64,000 bases of DNA from Rallus limicola (taxonomy: Eukaryota; Chordata; Aves; Gruiformes; Rallidae): contig JAKCOZ010000003.1 in the NCBI GenBank assembly GCA_022605955.1, positions 57,846,179-57,910,178 on the forward strand, written 5' to 3'. Numbering within the stretch: the first letter of the stretch is position 1; each line of letters opens with the position of its first letter. Below the pieces are notes generated by a model, which saw only the letters and a program-made list of their open reading frames with translations, did not search any database and was not told the DNA's origin. A program made the translations under genes and the position numbers. Of the stretch, positions 36,501 to 49,752 are shown in pieces.

Positions 36501-39500
36501 GTAGTTTCTTTAAGGGCAGACGGCACACAGAAATTTACATGGACCTGGTGCTACATAACTTCAGTAAGGATCCAACGCAGATGTGCACAAGTGTCCATTT
36601 GCCTCCACCAGATGCAGCAGCAGGGCTTGGTCTCATGACACTTTTGCACTGCTGAGTGTATCAGAGTGAATAACTGATCTAAGAGAGCTGGGAACATCAG
36701 AAAAATCCACCACCCTGAGACAAAACCTTCTACTTTTATCCAGAAAAACAAGGAAAAATATCTTTCAGGTGGTGCATTTCATTTCCAAGGGGAAGGAAAG
36801 CTAAACTTAGGGGTTTTTTTCAGTAGTAGTAAATCCATGCACATTACTGAATGGTACACAGCTGACTACTAAAATTTTATTCCTCAAAGATATCAGGCTG
36901 CAGCAGTCCACTGCTTTCCTAAAATACTTCTTTTTCTATATCAAACAAATTGCTGAACTCTAGACAAATTTATAAATATTTTCTGGGCAATTAAAATACA
37001 TGAATTTTACAAAGAAATACCATTGATGGTGGGCAAGTCCCATACATTAACCACAGGAGCCTAAAGGTTTTTAGAACCTCCCAAAAGTCATTTCGTTCTT
37101 TACAGCCTCAGGCCATTACAGCGACATTCTGAAACTTAGATCATGGATGAACTGTGTTCCAGGACACCCAAAGAGATCAGTGATTAAAAAATGCACTTTC
37201 TGCTCTGGTATATGTGGCAAATAGGCATGTGGCCCACTGGAAAAATAAGAGGCTTGCTTGGGCAGTGAGAATCATGACAAGAGTTTCCAAAGTTATTATG
37301 AAGTTCAACCAACTGGTGTATATTTTTATCACTTTGTGCTAAAGTGGTGTGATCATATTACTGTCATATTTAATGTTGTTGGTTTTTAAAGGGTACAAAA
37401 ACTCCAATTTTTTAGCAAAAATACTGTTTTCAAATATGAAGAGATATAAAATGAGACCTTATCCCTTATTCATGAGAGACAGATGTTATTTTTGGCTACA
37501 CAGTTTAATGAATACCATATTATGCTCTTTTTAACCTTACACCAGAAATAACGTACTTCTAGTATTCATGAACTTCAAGCCATTATCAGTAAAAGCTTCT
37601 ATTAGCATCCAGAACTTTTCTCAGTTCCCATTGCAAAAGCTTTAAGCTGTCAGCTAGAGTCCCTATTATGGAAGGATTTTTTTTTTCACCCATCGAAAGA
37701 TATTAATGCAAAAGATATAATCCTTAGCAGTCAGCTAGCTGAAGTGGAAAACACTGCAATATTTTCCTGTTGTATTCTTTACACTATTGAATTTACATGT
37801 CTAACACCTTGCTGTATTTTTGTATGTGTTTTCTTTCCTAGTCTTCTGAAAACACAATGCGCTGCACACTTTTTAAAATGCTTATATTTCTGTTTATTTT
37901 CACTGATTTGGAGAAATGCCTGCCAGTAACTGTGAGCTGAAACTAATTACCATCGGTACAAAATCTCCAAGCTAAACTGGGATGCTGACAAAAATGCGAC
38001 AAGAAAATGAATAAAATGTTTCTTGGGAAGCAGAGATCAGTTTCACCAGCCAGCAACTACAATGACAAATAAAACCCTGCATACAGTTATTATTAGCATT
38101 TCATTTTTGTATGGATAACTTTCTTCATAGACTAGAGGTTGTGGCTTATTCAAACTGTTTGATTTAAGCCAACTACAAAAGATTTTGTGATGCTTGTATG
38201 GCAACTGCATCAATGTGTGCAATAAGATTTTTCTCACTGTGTCTAATACAATGGCTTGAAACAAATAAGGCTGTTTTAAGAAAGATCCTTAAAATCTAAA
38301 GTCTTTGGCATCTGTCTCAGCTTCAAATACGAGAATACAGCAGGATATCTCCAAAACAGGTAAGGACCAAATCATTCTGAGATGATGGTTCCTAGGCTTA
38401 AAGTACAAATGAATAAAGCTGAAAGCTTTGAGAAGGCAAGACTGTCACTAGCTTGGACTGTATATGAACAACTTCTCTTTGAAAACAGGTGTAAAAGTTT
38501 TCAAATTGACACCTGTGTTCTCATGGCCACAAGGAGCTATTCTAGTAATTGCAGGTCTCAAAAAATTCTTGCAGCAACCTGCCACTCTAGGCTTTACATA
38601 GAAACTCACCAACCAGAGTGCTGAAGTCAAAAGCTGATCCAAAAACTTTACTACGGAAATATCAGGCTGATGAGAGACAACAAGGAACAAGAGCAACACA
38701 AGATTAAACCAAAACAACAACCTTATGAGCAGACCATGCCTCATATTGCACAACGGAGCTGAGGGAAAACAGAGCAGCACTTCCATGGCAGCAGGGAAAG
38801 ACAAATTTCTGGCACTCCAATTCACCTCATGATTTGCCTGGCTACAGCTCCAGTCAGCAAGTAACAAAGCAAAGTGGATGCAACAAAGCAAAGTGGATAT
38901 GATCAGAGCAGAAGGCATGTTGTTACTGTCCCCACAGAAGCTGACACTGTTGAGACAACAAAAAAGTGCCCAACACCACATTTCTTCCCAGGGCAAACGG
39001 AGTTTCCAACTGTGTGGAGCACACCCAGTGACAAGAGCCATCTGCACAGACCCACTGCAGTCTGCACATAATAAATACTGGGAACACTAAGGAGAGCCTC
39101 AATTTATATAGGCAATAAAAGTGCACAATGTGCCACATTTCTCCTGGGCACACTACTGTTCTGTGCCTCCTGTTACTTTGTGAACAAAAGGATGGCCATG
39201 GCTCAAGCCAAAAGTTCTTCCATCTCTGCATCTTATCTCTGATGGTAGCCTGGAAATCTAGCAAAATAAATTGTAGCAGTAATACCAGTAATTATTTGCA
39301 CTTGCCCTATTGTCAGTGGGGAAAGGGAGTCAAACATGAAGTCTCTCTTATCCCTAGAGAGTACACATACTCAGCATAAGTGACTGGCAAAAGAACATAT
39401 CCCTGAAAGCGTAAGTGAAACCCAACAAGAAAAGTACTGCATCATTGGCAGTAACAAATAGAGCACACTGGCTAAAGCTGACTTGAATGCAGCTGAACAG

Positions 39501-40391
39501 AAGACAATTTACAGTGTTTAGACTACACCAGTGCTGGCATTGACAAATACTCTGAGCAGGCCAAAAAAACACTCAGAAGTTTTGAGTAGATTTAAATATG
39601 TCTGCACACGCACATGAACGACTGTGAATGTTTTATTATAATTCCTTCCTTTACTTTTTAATATTTCATCCATAGTATAATTCACCCTTCTGACCACTGA
39701 CCTGGAAATTTAAATAATAAAATGCCTTAAAATGCTTTGAAGTTGTAGATGTCAATGAAAAGTGCTCATAAAATGCCTTAACTTTTATTATTGTTTGTAC
39801 TCTTTTATCTCAAAAATCATCAAATTGCCTTTTTCAGATATCTTGAGACTTCCTTGTTTCCTGCACTCAGCTGTTGATGGCCAAATTTAACCCTCCAAAA
39901 AAACCTTTTACAGTTCCATTAAAATTAGATAAAAGTCCGAAATATAGGGTTAGGGTATGCTGATACAGAAAGGTTTTACTCTTGTAAAAGAGAAAAACAG
40001 CATATTTCTGTGGGACAATGCTGCCAAGAAAGAACAAGATACAGAACAGAGAGCAGCAGTATTGTTCCTTCACAAGTGCTGATTTGCATCAGACGAGCAT
40101 TTGTCCCCCACTTTTTTCCCTATTAAATATTTTCCTTTTATCCAAGTCTTCAAAATGTTTGAGAGAAAAATTCAAGGTGTAGGAGCCAAAACACTGTCTG
40201 GAAAGCTGGCAGTTGCCTAAACCATTTCATCATGCTGTCTCCACTTGAGAGACTCGGATAAAATTCTTCCTTGGTTGACTGAGTTGATGCAAGGATTAAC
40301 ATATCAGTATTTTAAGTATTTTCAAAAGGACAAGCTTTGTACATGTTACAGTCCTGCAGGTGCCCAGTTCCTGGGCCTATGTTTTTTATTC
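33525..40391. other. 6.9 kb with no recognised gene
   Basis: The longest open frame in the window (199 codons, minus, 38448-39047) lies here but shows no recognisable domain, an implausible composition with many Cys, Trp and Leu runs, and no splice or promoter support. A 17-bp block AACAAAGCAAAGTGGAT is tandemly repeated at 38863-38879 and 38882-38898. Confidence 0.5.
38863..38898. repeat. Short tandem duplication, 19-bp period
   Basis: AACAAAGCAAAGTGGAT occurs twice, 19 bp apart. Confidence 0.9.
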
Positions 40392-40757
40392 ACAGAATCA
40401 AAGAACCACTAGGTTGGAAAAGACCTTTGAGATCATCAAGTCCAACCATACCTGTCCTCTACTGAAACATATCCCTAAGCACATCATCTACCCATCTTTT
40501 AAATACATCCAGGGTCAGTGATTCAACTACCTTGCTCTGTAGCCTGTTCCAATGGCTGATAACCCTTTTGGTGAAGAATTTTTTCCTAATGTCTAATCTG
40601 GACCTGCTCTGGCACAGCTTGAGTCCATCCCTCCTTGCCTAACACCCGAGTGAAGGGACCAACACCCACCTCTCTACAACCTCCTTTCAGGTAGTTGTAG
40701 GCGGTGTTATAAGGTCCCCCCTCAGCTTCCTCTTCCTTGGGTTATATAATGCAAATA
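40392..40757 (-). mobile_element. CR1 LINE 3' tail, antisense, about 365 bp
   Basis: Begins ACAGAATCAAAGAACCACTA and continues AGGTTGGAAAAGACC, GATCATCAAGTCCAACCAT, CCAGGGTCAGTGATTCAACTA, CTGTTCCAATG, CCCTTTTGGTGAAGAA, ACCAACACCCACCT and CAACCTCCTTTCAGGTAGTT. This block order is diagnostic for the avian CR1 3' region. Terminal 8-mers are degraded to one partial copy. The 5' side fades near 40757 after the CTCAGCTTCCTCTTCCTTGG block. Confidence 0.95.
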
Positions 40758-41739
40758 GCCTAATAGAAGTGCTCTGCAACCTCAGATAACTGCACATCAG
40801 CAAGCCCTATAGTGTGATCACACCACCTTGTTACAATCAACCAAGATCCTTATTTCTTGAAGATCAGGATGTAACAGATGGGAGAACAGCTTCAAGACAG
40901 ACAGACTCTGCACACAGTTAAGCACTTAATTCTTAGTCGTTTAAGGAAAATGGGAATTATGTCTACATGGTGCAATAGAGAATGATGTAAAGAGCTCCAA
41001 GTTAGAGCCAAACATGCTAACATGTGCCCGCAGAATGGTGCAAAGATATGCAGAAACCACATCTTGGACCCTCAAACCAGACATCTCCTTAGCACAGCAA
41101 AAGTCTGGTAGTAATCAGCCTGGCTGTGATGCTCATAGCTACAGGACACTGCATCAGGGCAGCCATGTTTCTTCTGACTGTAAAGTTTCCTCAGTCATTG
41201 GATACTTCCTTCATTGCCCAAGGCACCCAAAAGCTCCTACAAATGCTTCTCAACATTATTAAGCTGATCCACATATCCAGATTTTAATCCAGAAATTCCA
41301 GGGCCTCCACTAATACCACTCCTTGTACTTAAGTTATTCAAATGGCCAGGTTTTCCAGTGCTGGAAAAAGCTCAGGCCATTCTCAGGTAGGAGAGGTAAG
41401 GATGGACAATACCAGGAAAGTCATTTGTATGATCTGACAGGAACTGTGAACTGTATAACTCAACCACCTTCATCTTTGGAGAAATATATTTTTAAGCCCA
41501 GAAGCTGTCCATGAAGGATGGATGGACAGTTATTCTAGCTGGAAATGCACCCTGCAACAGCTGTTTCATACCCCCCCTTGCCAGCTTTTTTGCTCCACTC
41601 CTCTAACAAACCCTCCCAGCTCAATTTATATTTTCATTCCTGCTCTGTCTTTAACTACTTCTACATTCCTCCTGGAATAACATAAACAATGCTGCTGCTG
41701 CTACTTCTTGTGAAACTGTTTTGATGTGAGATAGTCAGG
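40758..41739. other. No recognised gene or repeat
   Basis: Ordinary mixed-composition DNA with short open frames lacking known domains. Confidence 0.5.
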
Positions 41740-42230
41740 TCCCATGTTCCCATCAGTCATCTTTGCGTTGTATATTCTCACTTTTTTCTATGTAGGTCTT
41801 CATTTCCAAAACATCTATCACATTAGTTGTTCTTCTCTGATCTCTCTCCAACTTGTCTGGGTCTTTAAAACATGTTGTCCAAAAGTGAACACAGTACTAC
41901 AAATCAAGTGTTGACTACAACAAACTAAGAACACTTGCTTCACATACAATACCCTTGGTAATTCAATGAAATACAATAGTAGCTATTTTTCTCATTAGCA
42001 CTGTGCTGTTTACCAACTCAAATCATCATCAATAATAGTCCCAAGATACTTTTCCATGGGTTAAATACGTGCCCTAAAGGACTTCCCATATTCTATATTT
42101 ATTCTGTCTTATGTGACCTTCCTGTGTTTGCATTTGAAACTTCACTTGATTGACTTCAGTCTTCCATAGTTATCACACATGAAGTATTTTAAAGCCCTCA
42201 TCTTTAAAACATTTGACTTTTCTCAGACTA
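41740..42230 (-). mobile_element. Very old CR1/L3-like LINE relic, antisense
   Basis: Blocks such as TCTCTCCAACTTGTCTGG, GTCCAAAAGTGAACACAGTA, AGCACTGTGCTGTTTACCAA, TAATAGTCCCAAGATACTTT and TTTGCATTTGAAACTTCACT follow the order of the 3' part of ORF2 in CR1/L3-type elements read in reverse (compare CAGAACTGGACACAGCACTC in the copy at 24195-25340). Divergence is much higher than for the other CR1 copies, suggesting an insertion that predates bird radiation. Confidence 0.65.
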
Positions 42231-44961
42231 CTTTTATGAAAAGTTACTAATAAGGGTTCTGAGAAACACTGAATCCCCCTTGAGTACAGACTCCTCATAC
42301 ACCAGCATGTCTTGGCAATGAATAAATAGCAATTACTGATTATATTTGTTTAAACTAACCTTAGTTGGAAAAGATTAGAGTCTCACTATGGCAGATACAC
42401 TTCCACCACATTCCTGAGCTTTTCAGAGGAAAACATCACACAAGCAAAAAACCAGTATGGGCACTGCATTTCTTTCCTTCATTAAGATAAAGACCAAACA
42501 CATAATTTAGCTTGTCATGAGTCATTCGTAACAAATCCACATTACCTTCTCTTCATTGTATTACTTTTCTCCATTAAGATTTCCCTCTGGTCTCTGTGAC
42601 TGTAGTATTTAAGGACATCGGTGAGTGATAAATAACATCTATGAGGTTTCTTTCTTCTTTCCAAGCCAACAAGACATGGGTTAATTAACCAAATACATTC
42701 TTCCACCTTTTGACTTCTTTCAGTACCTGAGCTAGTATGTGCAAAGCTACCTCCATACCTCTACACTGCACAGTCTGGATCACACACAGAGAAGCTCCTG
42801 TTATCATTTTGCACAGATGCAGAACACACACACACACACACACACACAGAAAAGCAGAATTCTTGCAATCACTGATGGGAAACATAGCGTACCATTACAG
42901 TAGAGGGGAAAAAGACATCACCCTTTACATACTGAAAATCCTATGTGGAGAAAAATAAGACTAGAATTAAACACACCTCCAGCTTCTCTCTCCTCCCATT
43001 ACGACCACCACCAAGTTAAAAGTCTCTGCAAAATGAGAAAATTTTGGAAAGCATTTATAGTATTTCATTCTGTATCTGCCAGCAGAGGAGTCCAGCAGAA
43101 GGCAGATTTCAGAGAGCAGCAGCTTCTGAAACACTTGTTGTGTTCATCAATTTTCATTTATTTCTGGCAGAGAAGTATAACCACGAAAACCATGCTTAAG
43201 AAATGGAAACGGTTCTGCATGCCACATAAAAATGAAACATATGAGAGATGTCCGCTTAAACAGAGTGTAGAAAGAAGGCCAACCTATATATAGAGAGAAA
43301 TTTGAGGAACAAATTTCTGACATAGACAAATGAAGAGAAGAAAGGATAACAAGCTGGGTTCATAACAAAAACCAGACTGTCACTAGGATCAAAGTTAAAA
43401 ACTCTAGTATACAGATGATTGAAATCTCTGACAAACAACCCTTAACAAAGCAATTGTGATTTGCAATGTGAAAAAACCCAAACATCTACCTAGGAATGTG
43501 GTGGCCGTGGCTATTGTACAATAGACATGATGGACAATGAAAGACACTACAGCTGAACAGAGTCTGCACATCAAATCAGACGGGTATGCTTGGGCTTTGC
43601 CATGAAAGAAAACAAGGTCACTAACCAGCAACAGCCTCACCAAGGTTTATGATTTTCAATACAAGACAGGCACATGATCCCAAAGAGTAGGCACTATGCT
43701 GCTCACATCTTCAAAGAAAGAAAGCACCAAGACTCCTCTTTTGTACGAGAAGATGTCACGCAGTCAGAACATCAGCTATTACAGACAAGAAAGCCTCAGG
43801 ATATAAAGTAATTCTGACAAATTAAATCCTTGTTTTTGAAAATGAGCAGTGCTGGTAGTGCAGGCACCAGATCCTTGCATATATGTAAATTTCAATCAGG
43901 TTCCATAAGAAGCTGACTAAGCCTGATACAAGACAATGTTTATAAACACAAACAAGAATGAGAAGGACTGAATTAATCCAGTATAATGCTCTGACAGTGC
44001 AATCCAAGGGCTGGATCAAGATTAAGTTTGCTAAAAAAAGATGAGACTGGGACCAGAAATCCATAAACTCAAGTACTAGAAGTAATAAATACTCAGCTGA
44101 TTAATGAAATTATGGACTATTCAAACCACACTTCTTTAGAAACCTTCCAAGAGTCTTTGGGATCAAATAATAATTGAAACTATGTCAGATCACATGACTT
44201 CCTTAAATGTGCTTTGAGCCCCAGGAAGAGGGACCTCTTGCTACTACAGCTTCCATCATGGACAGAAGAACCCCAAACCCCACCTCAGATATGATTCTTT
44301 CCTGTTGCAAACTCTCCCCGCCTTCCTGTCGCTTCCCTACAACCTTCTCACATATTGTTTCCCTTTGCTATGTCTCCTTTTTTAGCCATTTGCCTCAGAA
44401 CCGTCTGGTTTAGATAGCCCACATCATGCCTTATGAAGCACTGGTATGATCCAATGTCTTCAGAGGAAGCTAAAAGCCTAGTTTAGTGAAGGGACTGATG
44501 CGAGTAAGTTTCCCAGGTTTTGTAGTGACTGAGGCTTTGTTTCTCCGAGAGTCAGAAACTCGGAGTCTGTGTCTGCTATTTCTACTGGTCTTTTCTGCAT
44601 CTCTTGTGTGACTACCTTGCCTTGCTTTCAGAGACAAATTTTAATGACAGCAACAACATCGTGCCCATCCACAGAACCAAACTCATGCCTTCTTTGTCTC
44701 AAAATGGAAAGGTATTAGCTGTTATATCTGAAACACTATTGAACCAGAGCTTTCCATCAGCAAACCCTCCACATTTCAAGGGAAAAATAGTCTCATTGAA
44801 AAAAAGCTTTCTTCTACTTTCCAAATGATCTACCTGTCTCTCCTTTTTCTATCTTTAAATTTAAAAATCTTTTAAAAGGATCTAAGCAAATTTAAATCTC
44901 TACACTCAAAGTCTTCAAAACATGATATATAGTGACAGGGAAATCTCTTGGACATTTCCAG
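42231..44961. other. No recognised gene
   Basis: Contains an (AC)n tract at 42824-42848. No known domain occurs in any open frame. AT-rich, possibly conserved noncoding, not testable here. Confidence 0.5.
42824..42848. repeat. (AC)n microsatellite, about 12 units
   Basis: Uninterrupted AC dinucleotides, preceded about 40 bp upstream by a shorter CACACACAGAGA patch at 42781. Confidence 0.95.
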
Positions 44962-45030
44962 GTTCATTGGAGATTGGATTTAACACAGGACAGGACACTG
45001 CAACAACTAATTGAAGAAGCTATTAACAAG
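44962..45030 (+). other. Exon-like block, 69 nt, unrecognised
   Basis: Bounded by an acceptor-like TTTCCAG on the left and AACAAG|GTAAGT on the right, a near-consensus donor. Only one frame is open, phase 0 at both ends, giving 23 codons that include RLDLTQDRTLQQLIEEAINK, which looks like a plausible amphipathic helix. I do not recognise the peptide. The acceptor's pyrimidine tract is modest, and no partner exon with matching phase is established nearby. It could be a real internal exon of a plus-strand gene or a chance arrangement. Confidence 0.3.
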
Positions 45031-45088
45031 GTAAGTTCTTAGTTTGTTAAGTATTTGCAATAGTTGCCTACTAATGCACTTACTCAGG

Positions 45089-45125
45089 TGCGCACCTTAT
45101 ACTGAGTGTGTGCACCTTATACTAA
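45089..45125. repeat. Tandem duplication, 20-bp period
   Basis: GCACCTTATACT occurs twice, 20 bp apart, each preceded by a GTGCG- or GTGTG-like lead. Confidence 0.85.
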
Positions 45126-45239
45126 GGGATAGTATCCTCAGGCCTAGGCTTCGTGGACTTTAGGCATCTCTGCCCTCACGGATGAAACACTGAACAGCCA
45201 TTGATCCACACTGGTATGACCTGCAGTGAAATGTAGCAA

Positions 45240-45898
45240 TGGTTATGAGTAAACATTGTGCTCCAGCAGCAAAGAAACCCAGAAAGATGCAGGGTTGCAT
45301 CAATAAGGGCATCACCAGCAGAGATAAAGAAATCACTATCCCATTCTACTCAGTGCTCGTCAGGCTGCACCTGAATACTGTGCTCAGTTTTGGTCCCCAC
45401 TATGTAAAAATATGTGAATAGGCTAGAGAGGCCCAGAAGATGGCTGCCAGGACAACTGAAGGACTGGGAAGCCTGCCACATGAGGGAAGGCTGAAAGAAC
45501 TGGGTTTTTTCAGCCTTGAGAAGAGAAGGCTTAGAGGACAACTCATCACCATGTTCTAGTACTTAAAGGGTGACTACAAAGGAGATGTAGATTCTGTGTA
45601 AAAACCAGAGCATCACATGGAAAAGATGAGTGCTAATGGGTGCAAGTTACTCATGGAGAGATTCCGATTAGACACATCAGGAACATTTTTCACAGTGAGA
45701 ACAATCAGCCATTGGAATAATCTCCATAGGGAGGTGGTGAATTCCCCAATATTGGACACTTAAGATTCAGATGGACAGGGTGCTGGGTCATCTTGTCTAG
45801 ACAGTGCTTTTGTAGACAGAGCTTTTGCCAAGAAAGATTGAAGCAGATGATCCTTGAGGTTGCTTTCAAGCTGGTATTCTATGTGATTGTATGATTCA
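45240..45898 (+). mobile_element. CR1 LINE fragment, sense, about 660 bp
   Basis: Sense-oriented CR1 3' part: ACTCAGTGCTCGTCAGGCTG, CACCTGAATACTGTGCTCAG, TTTTGGTCCCCACTA, CTAGAGAGGCCCAGAAGATG, TTTTTTCAGCCTTGAGAAGA, GATTCCGATTAGACA and a tail ending TTCTATGTGATTGTATGATT. The final 8-mers are present but mutated. The coding frame is broken repeatedly. It represents a different subfamily, or an older copy, than the one ending at 23718. Confidence 0.9.
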
Positions 45899-48734
45899 GT
45901 AAAGCTAGTGCAGTCCATTGATCCCAAGGTGCTGCTGCTCCTGAGCTAACCAGCCCTGACTTTCAGCAGCACCACACTGACATGCTAGAGCAGGTTCACA
46001 TCAACCCACCACTATATGTCAGCAGTTACACTCCATCTGCTTCTGTCCCCAGGCTGGCTCTTGGGTGTGTCTGCAAACATCTGCAGGTCTCTGCAGGGCA
46101 GTGTGAACAAGATGCATGTACCTGGTATTGCTCAGAGCCAGGTGAAGCCATTCTGAGAAAAAAACCTTCTCCTCTGCAAACACCGAGTGAGGAAGAAATG
46201 TGAGCATTTACTGACTGGATCATCAAGATTTCTACAAATAAGGTTCAGGTCTGCTCTGCCTCTTCTGAGATGAAGTTGGATTTTTTTTTGTAAACAGAAA
46301 CTGATTCTCTGAGACTGCTCTCATTTTATGCTACTCTTTAGCTATGATACTGTATTCTTTTGTAGTAGTTGTATCCCTTCTAATGAAGAGAACTGCTCAG
46401 AGAGGTAGAGTGCAGAATCCTTAACTCCTTTTTTTTTTGTAAATTTTTATTTCAAAGCATTTGCTGATTTCTGATTATTAGAACAACAGGAATTTACATT
46501 TTTACTGGCCTGCCATCATATTTTGCCAGCATAATTTCAAAAATAAAGTAAAAAGGCTTTCTTTCTACATATGCCAAAAACATCTGGACTTAGGCCTCAG
46601 AATTAGTATCTCAAAACTACAGCACATTTCAAAGCTCTGGCTTTCAGTGTTCGGCAATACAAGGGATATTTTTCTGTCATGTATACTGGCTCCATCTTAA
46701 AACTTTGTACTTTCTGATGAACGGGGCTGCAAGTTAACATACAGAAACATCTTTGTAAATGACTGAATTACTTTATTACATGTATCTTCTATAGAAATAA
46801 GGTACAAATGTTGTAGCCAAGTTATGTCCTGAATTTCCCTCCAAAACATCTCATCTATTACCATGGATCAGTAGTCCAGAGGTTGTTACTGACGGTTTTA
46901 ATGTTTGTTTCTAAAGACTGGAATGGATACAGATCCTAATCAAAACCTCATTGAAATTAATGAGATTCTTTCCTTTTCTGCAGTATTTCTGGAACAGTGT
47001 CATTACTGAAGCTTTTATGCTAAGATTTCATTTTTACACAATAGGCCAACATCAAATCTGCTGCAAATGAGTACAATTCTCATGATTTTATGTTGGCAAC
47101 CAAGATTTAAAACATTCCTTAACATCACAGTAAATGTGTGATGCTAGGGTGTCAGCAAATATCTTTGTTGGTCAGGTTGAGTTTCCACAAACTTGTGAGG
47201 ATCCATGTTTTCCAAACTTGTAAATCTTACATGTTTTAAAAATACTGGGGGGTGGGAGGGGGAGTCATGGGAAACTACTGTTCAAGGAAAAACATTACCA
47301 AGATAGTTTATGCAACTGTTTCTATGATGCATTTCAACCTACTGAAGCAAGGTTTAAATAGCTATTACTCTGCAATTTCAGGAAATAAATCTAAATGGCA
47401 ACTCAATAAATACATTATGTTATGAGTCGTACCATAAACTCTAAACTATCAGAAGTTTTGTTTTTGAATAGGAAGCATTCCACTGATGCTTTACACATGA
47501 ATAAGTAAGAGCATCTCTAAATAAATAATCCCCCAGATGTTACACATAAAGAGTAACTGGTCTAACATTGGAGACAGATGAGTGAATGAAGATTTCAGAC
47601 ACTGCATGGAACATGACAGAGACAAGTATTCATGTTGTGTGACCTAAAAAAACAGTTACCTGCCTAGTGACGTGTTTTAAAGAAAAAAATTGGGAAAAGT
47701 TACAGGAATTTCTCTAACATGCTTTGAAGTGGCTGAAAACAAAATCATCCTTCAATTCTCTATTTCCTGTCATCTATGTTACAAGTATTGGACTCACTGT
47801 TATAGCAGAGAGAAAAACACTAACAGGAAAAAGAGATAGAGATACAGATATTACAGAATCATAATGAAAAACAGCAGAATCATTTTAAGTTTTAGTCATG
47901 AGTCCTTATGTAGTTACTTTGTTAATATGCTGACACCTTCAATTCTTGATCATCTTTGGTTTGTGCTGTGTATTTATACCATGGCGTTCATTCAGGTCTT
48001 CTGCTGGCTCCCTGAAGTGGTCAGGAAAGAACTACTTTCCTCTTTATTATAAAATCTGACATCTTTGACTTTCATTATCCTCAGATACAGGAGCACAGGA
48101 ATACAGGATACACAAAAGAGAGCAGCTGCATTGAGTTCTGTCTTCAGCAAGGTAGGGGAACCGTATCTGAGGTTGTTAGTCCAGTAAAACTTTTAGTCCA
48201 TATGCCTCAATCTATCAGAGACCACAAAGCGTACATCTTGAACCAAATTTAGATCTGTTAAGAGAATTACATCAGTACCACTAACATATGCCTTGGTCTA
48301 TATTATTTTTTGATGTGACTAATCTCCAATATTCTGAAGAATGGAGGGAAAATAATATATGCTTCTGGTCCACCAAGCCTAAGAAAGACTAGTAAGGCTT
48401 ATAGGGAAGCTGAAGACCAAAGGAGAAAGTGCCACATGAAAACCAATGGTAGTAAATGCCATATAATGCAAAACAGGGGAAAGAGTTAAATGTAGTGAAA
48501 ACAGAATTTAAAAAAAATCTAGTGACTATGGTGTGAACCAGAACCTAGTGGTGCAAAAACCCATTCTAAATAATTAGGCCTAGTAAATAAGCAGAGTTTA
48601 ATAGATTTATAAAAATCCCATGCTGGTGCAGCTATACAGCATCCGAGCACCTCTGGGTACGCATTACCTTGTCCAGTGCAGCTATATCTGAAAAATCATT
48701 GTGCTAAACTTCACAAATAACATTCACCCAACTG
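45899..48734. other. No recognised gene; one exon-like block
   Basis: Contains T-runs near 46280 and 46430, a G-rich run at 47246-47263, and the exon-like block at 48085-48151. Otherwise AT-rich and featureless to me. Confidence 0.5.
48085..48151 (+). other. Exon-like block, 67 nt, unrecognised
   Basis: Preceded by a good pyrimidine tract and acceptor (TTTCATTATCCTCAG) and followed by CAAG|GTAGGG. Two of the three frames are open, so coding potential is not discriminating. It could equally be a noncoding exon or chance. Confidence 0.25.
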
Positions 48735-48860
48735 AAGAAAATATTAGGAGGCATAGAAAGAGGGGTGGAAAATAATACCAATTACATTCTAATGCTGTTA
48801 CATTTTGGTATGACATGCTCCCACCTGGAGTACTGCCTCACAGACTATCTATTTGGCTCA
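48735..48860 (+). mobile_element. Very old CR1/L3-like LINE fragment, sense
   Basis: AGGAGGCATAGAAAGAGG, CAATTACATTCTAATGCTGT, then TGCTCCCACCTGGAGTACTG and TTTGGCTCAAAAAGACA match the order of the conserved C-terminal ORF2 segment of CR1/L3 LINEs (region encoding the equivalent of RPHLEYC-FW at the end of RT). Short and diverged. Confidence 0.55.
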
Positions 48861-49752
48861 AAAAGACACCCAGGCCTTTTATAGCCCTGAATTACAACTA
48901 ATGAGACCCAGGTGACCTGGCTAACAAAACAAGTCAGACAGTTCATTGCCCTCAAGTCTGACATATCCTCATACAAGTCTGTCCTTGTTTGCAGTTGGAA
49001 GGTCTCAGACTGAAACTATTGTGCTATCCATTATAAAACTTCTACAAACTTAAATAGTTTCTAGAAAATGTTCATGCCCATACAATTTTGAACATTTAAC
49101 TATATACTGCTTTAAGCTAAATATGTGACTCCCCTTAGTAATGTTATAACATCCTGCACTGAAAAATACATGCTGCAAATTGACAGCATTTCTCAGTTTG
49201 GAAATAGAGATAATACCAGCATTTAGATTTGATAACTCAAATCTCTGAGTCATGAAGTCTCTGTGTTCCCTGTTGAAATAGTGGTTAAGAACCTGTCTAC
49301 CAAGTTCCCTCTTTCATCTCTGGGTCCCCAAAGGCATAGGAAAGAGGGAGTCTAGCCCAAGACTGTGGTCAGAATTGTCCAATCCAACCTAGGCAGAAGC
49401 ATTTGCATTAAGCATGACGTGCTCAAGCAGCACATACCCTTATCATCATCACAAGTCAGCTGGGTCAAACAGGGGAGGGCTAAACAGGCCTGCAAGTGTC
49501 CCAAAATGTCTATCTACAGAACAACACTACCACTACTGGTATGCTGTAGCCCAGATAAGCCCATGCCTGATTCAACAGGGAGTCAGCTGTGCCTTACATG
49601 ACACCCTGTATTTGCCACCTACAGTACTACAGTCTAGTGCAGGTTGTGTGTATCTCCATGCAACCCATACCTGCTGGCTCTGGGCAACACAGGCGCACCG
49701 ACAGCAGCAGGAAAGGCAGACAGCTGGCCCAGCACTGAGCCACCATTTCAGT

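Noticed and set aside
38448..39047. Longest open frame in the window, 199 codons, minus strand
   Set aside because: No recognisable domain, odd Cys/Trp/Leu-rich composition, no splice or promoter support; a frame of this length is expected by chance in 64 kb over six frames.
39948..39958. Telomere-like AGGGTTAGGGT
   Set aside because: Fewer than two full TTAGGG units; chance occurrence rather than an interstitial telomeric array.
47246..47263. G-run as a G-quadruplex
   Set aside because: Only three separated G-tracts; a fourth is missing for a standard quadruplex.
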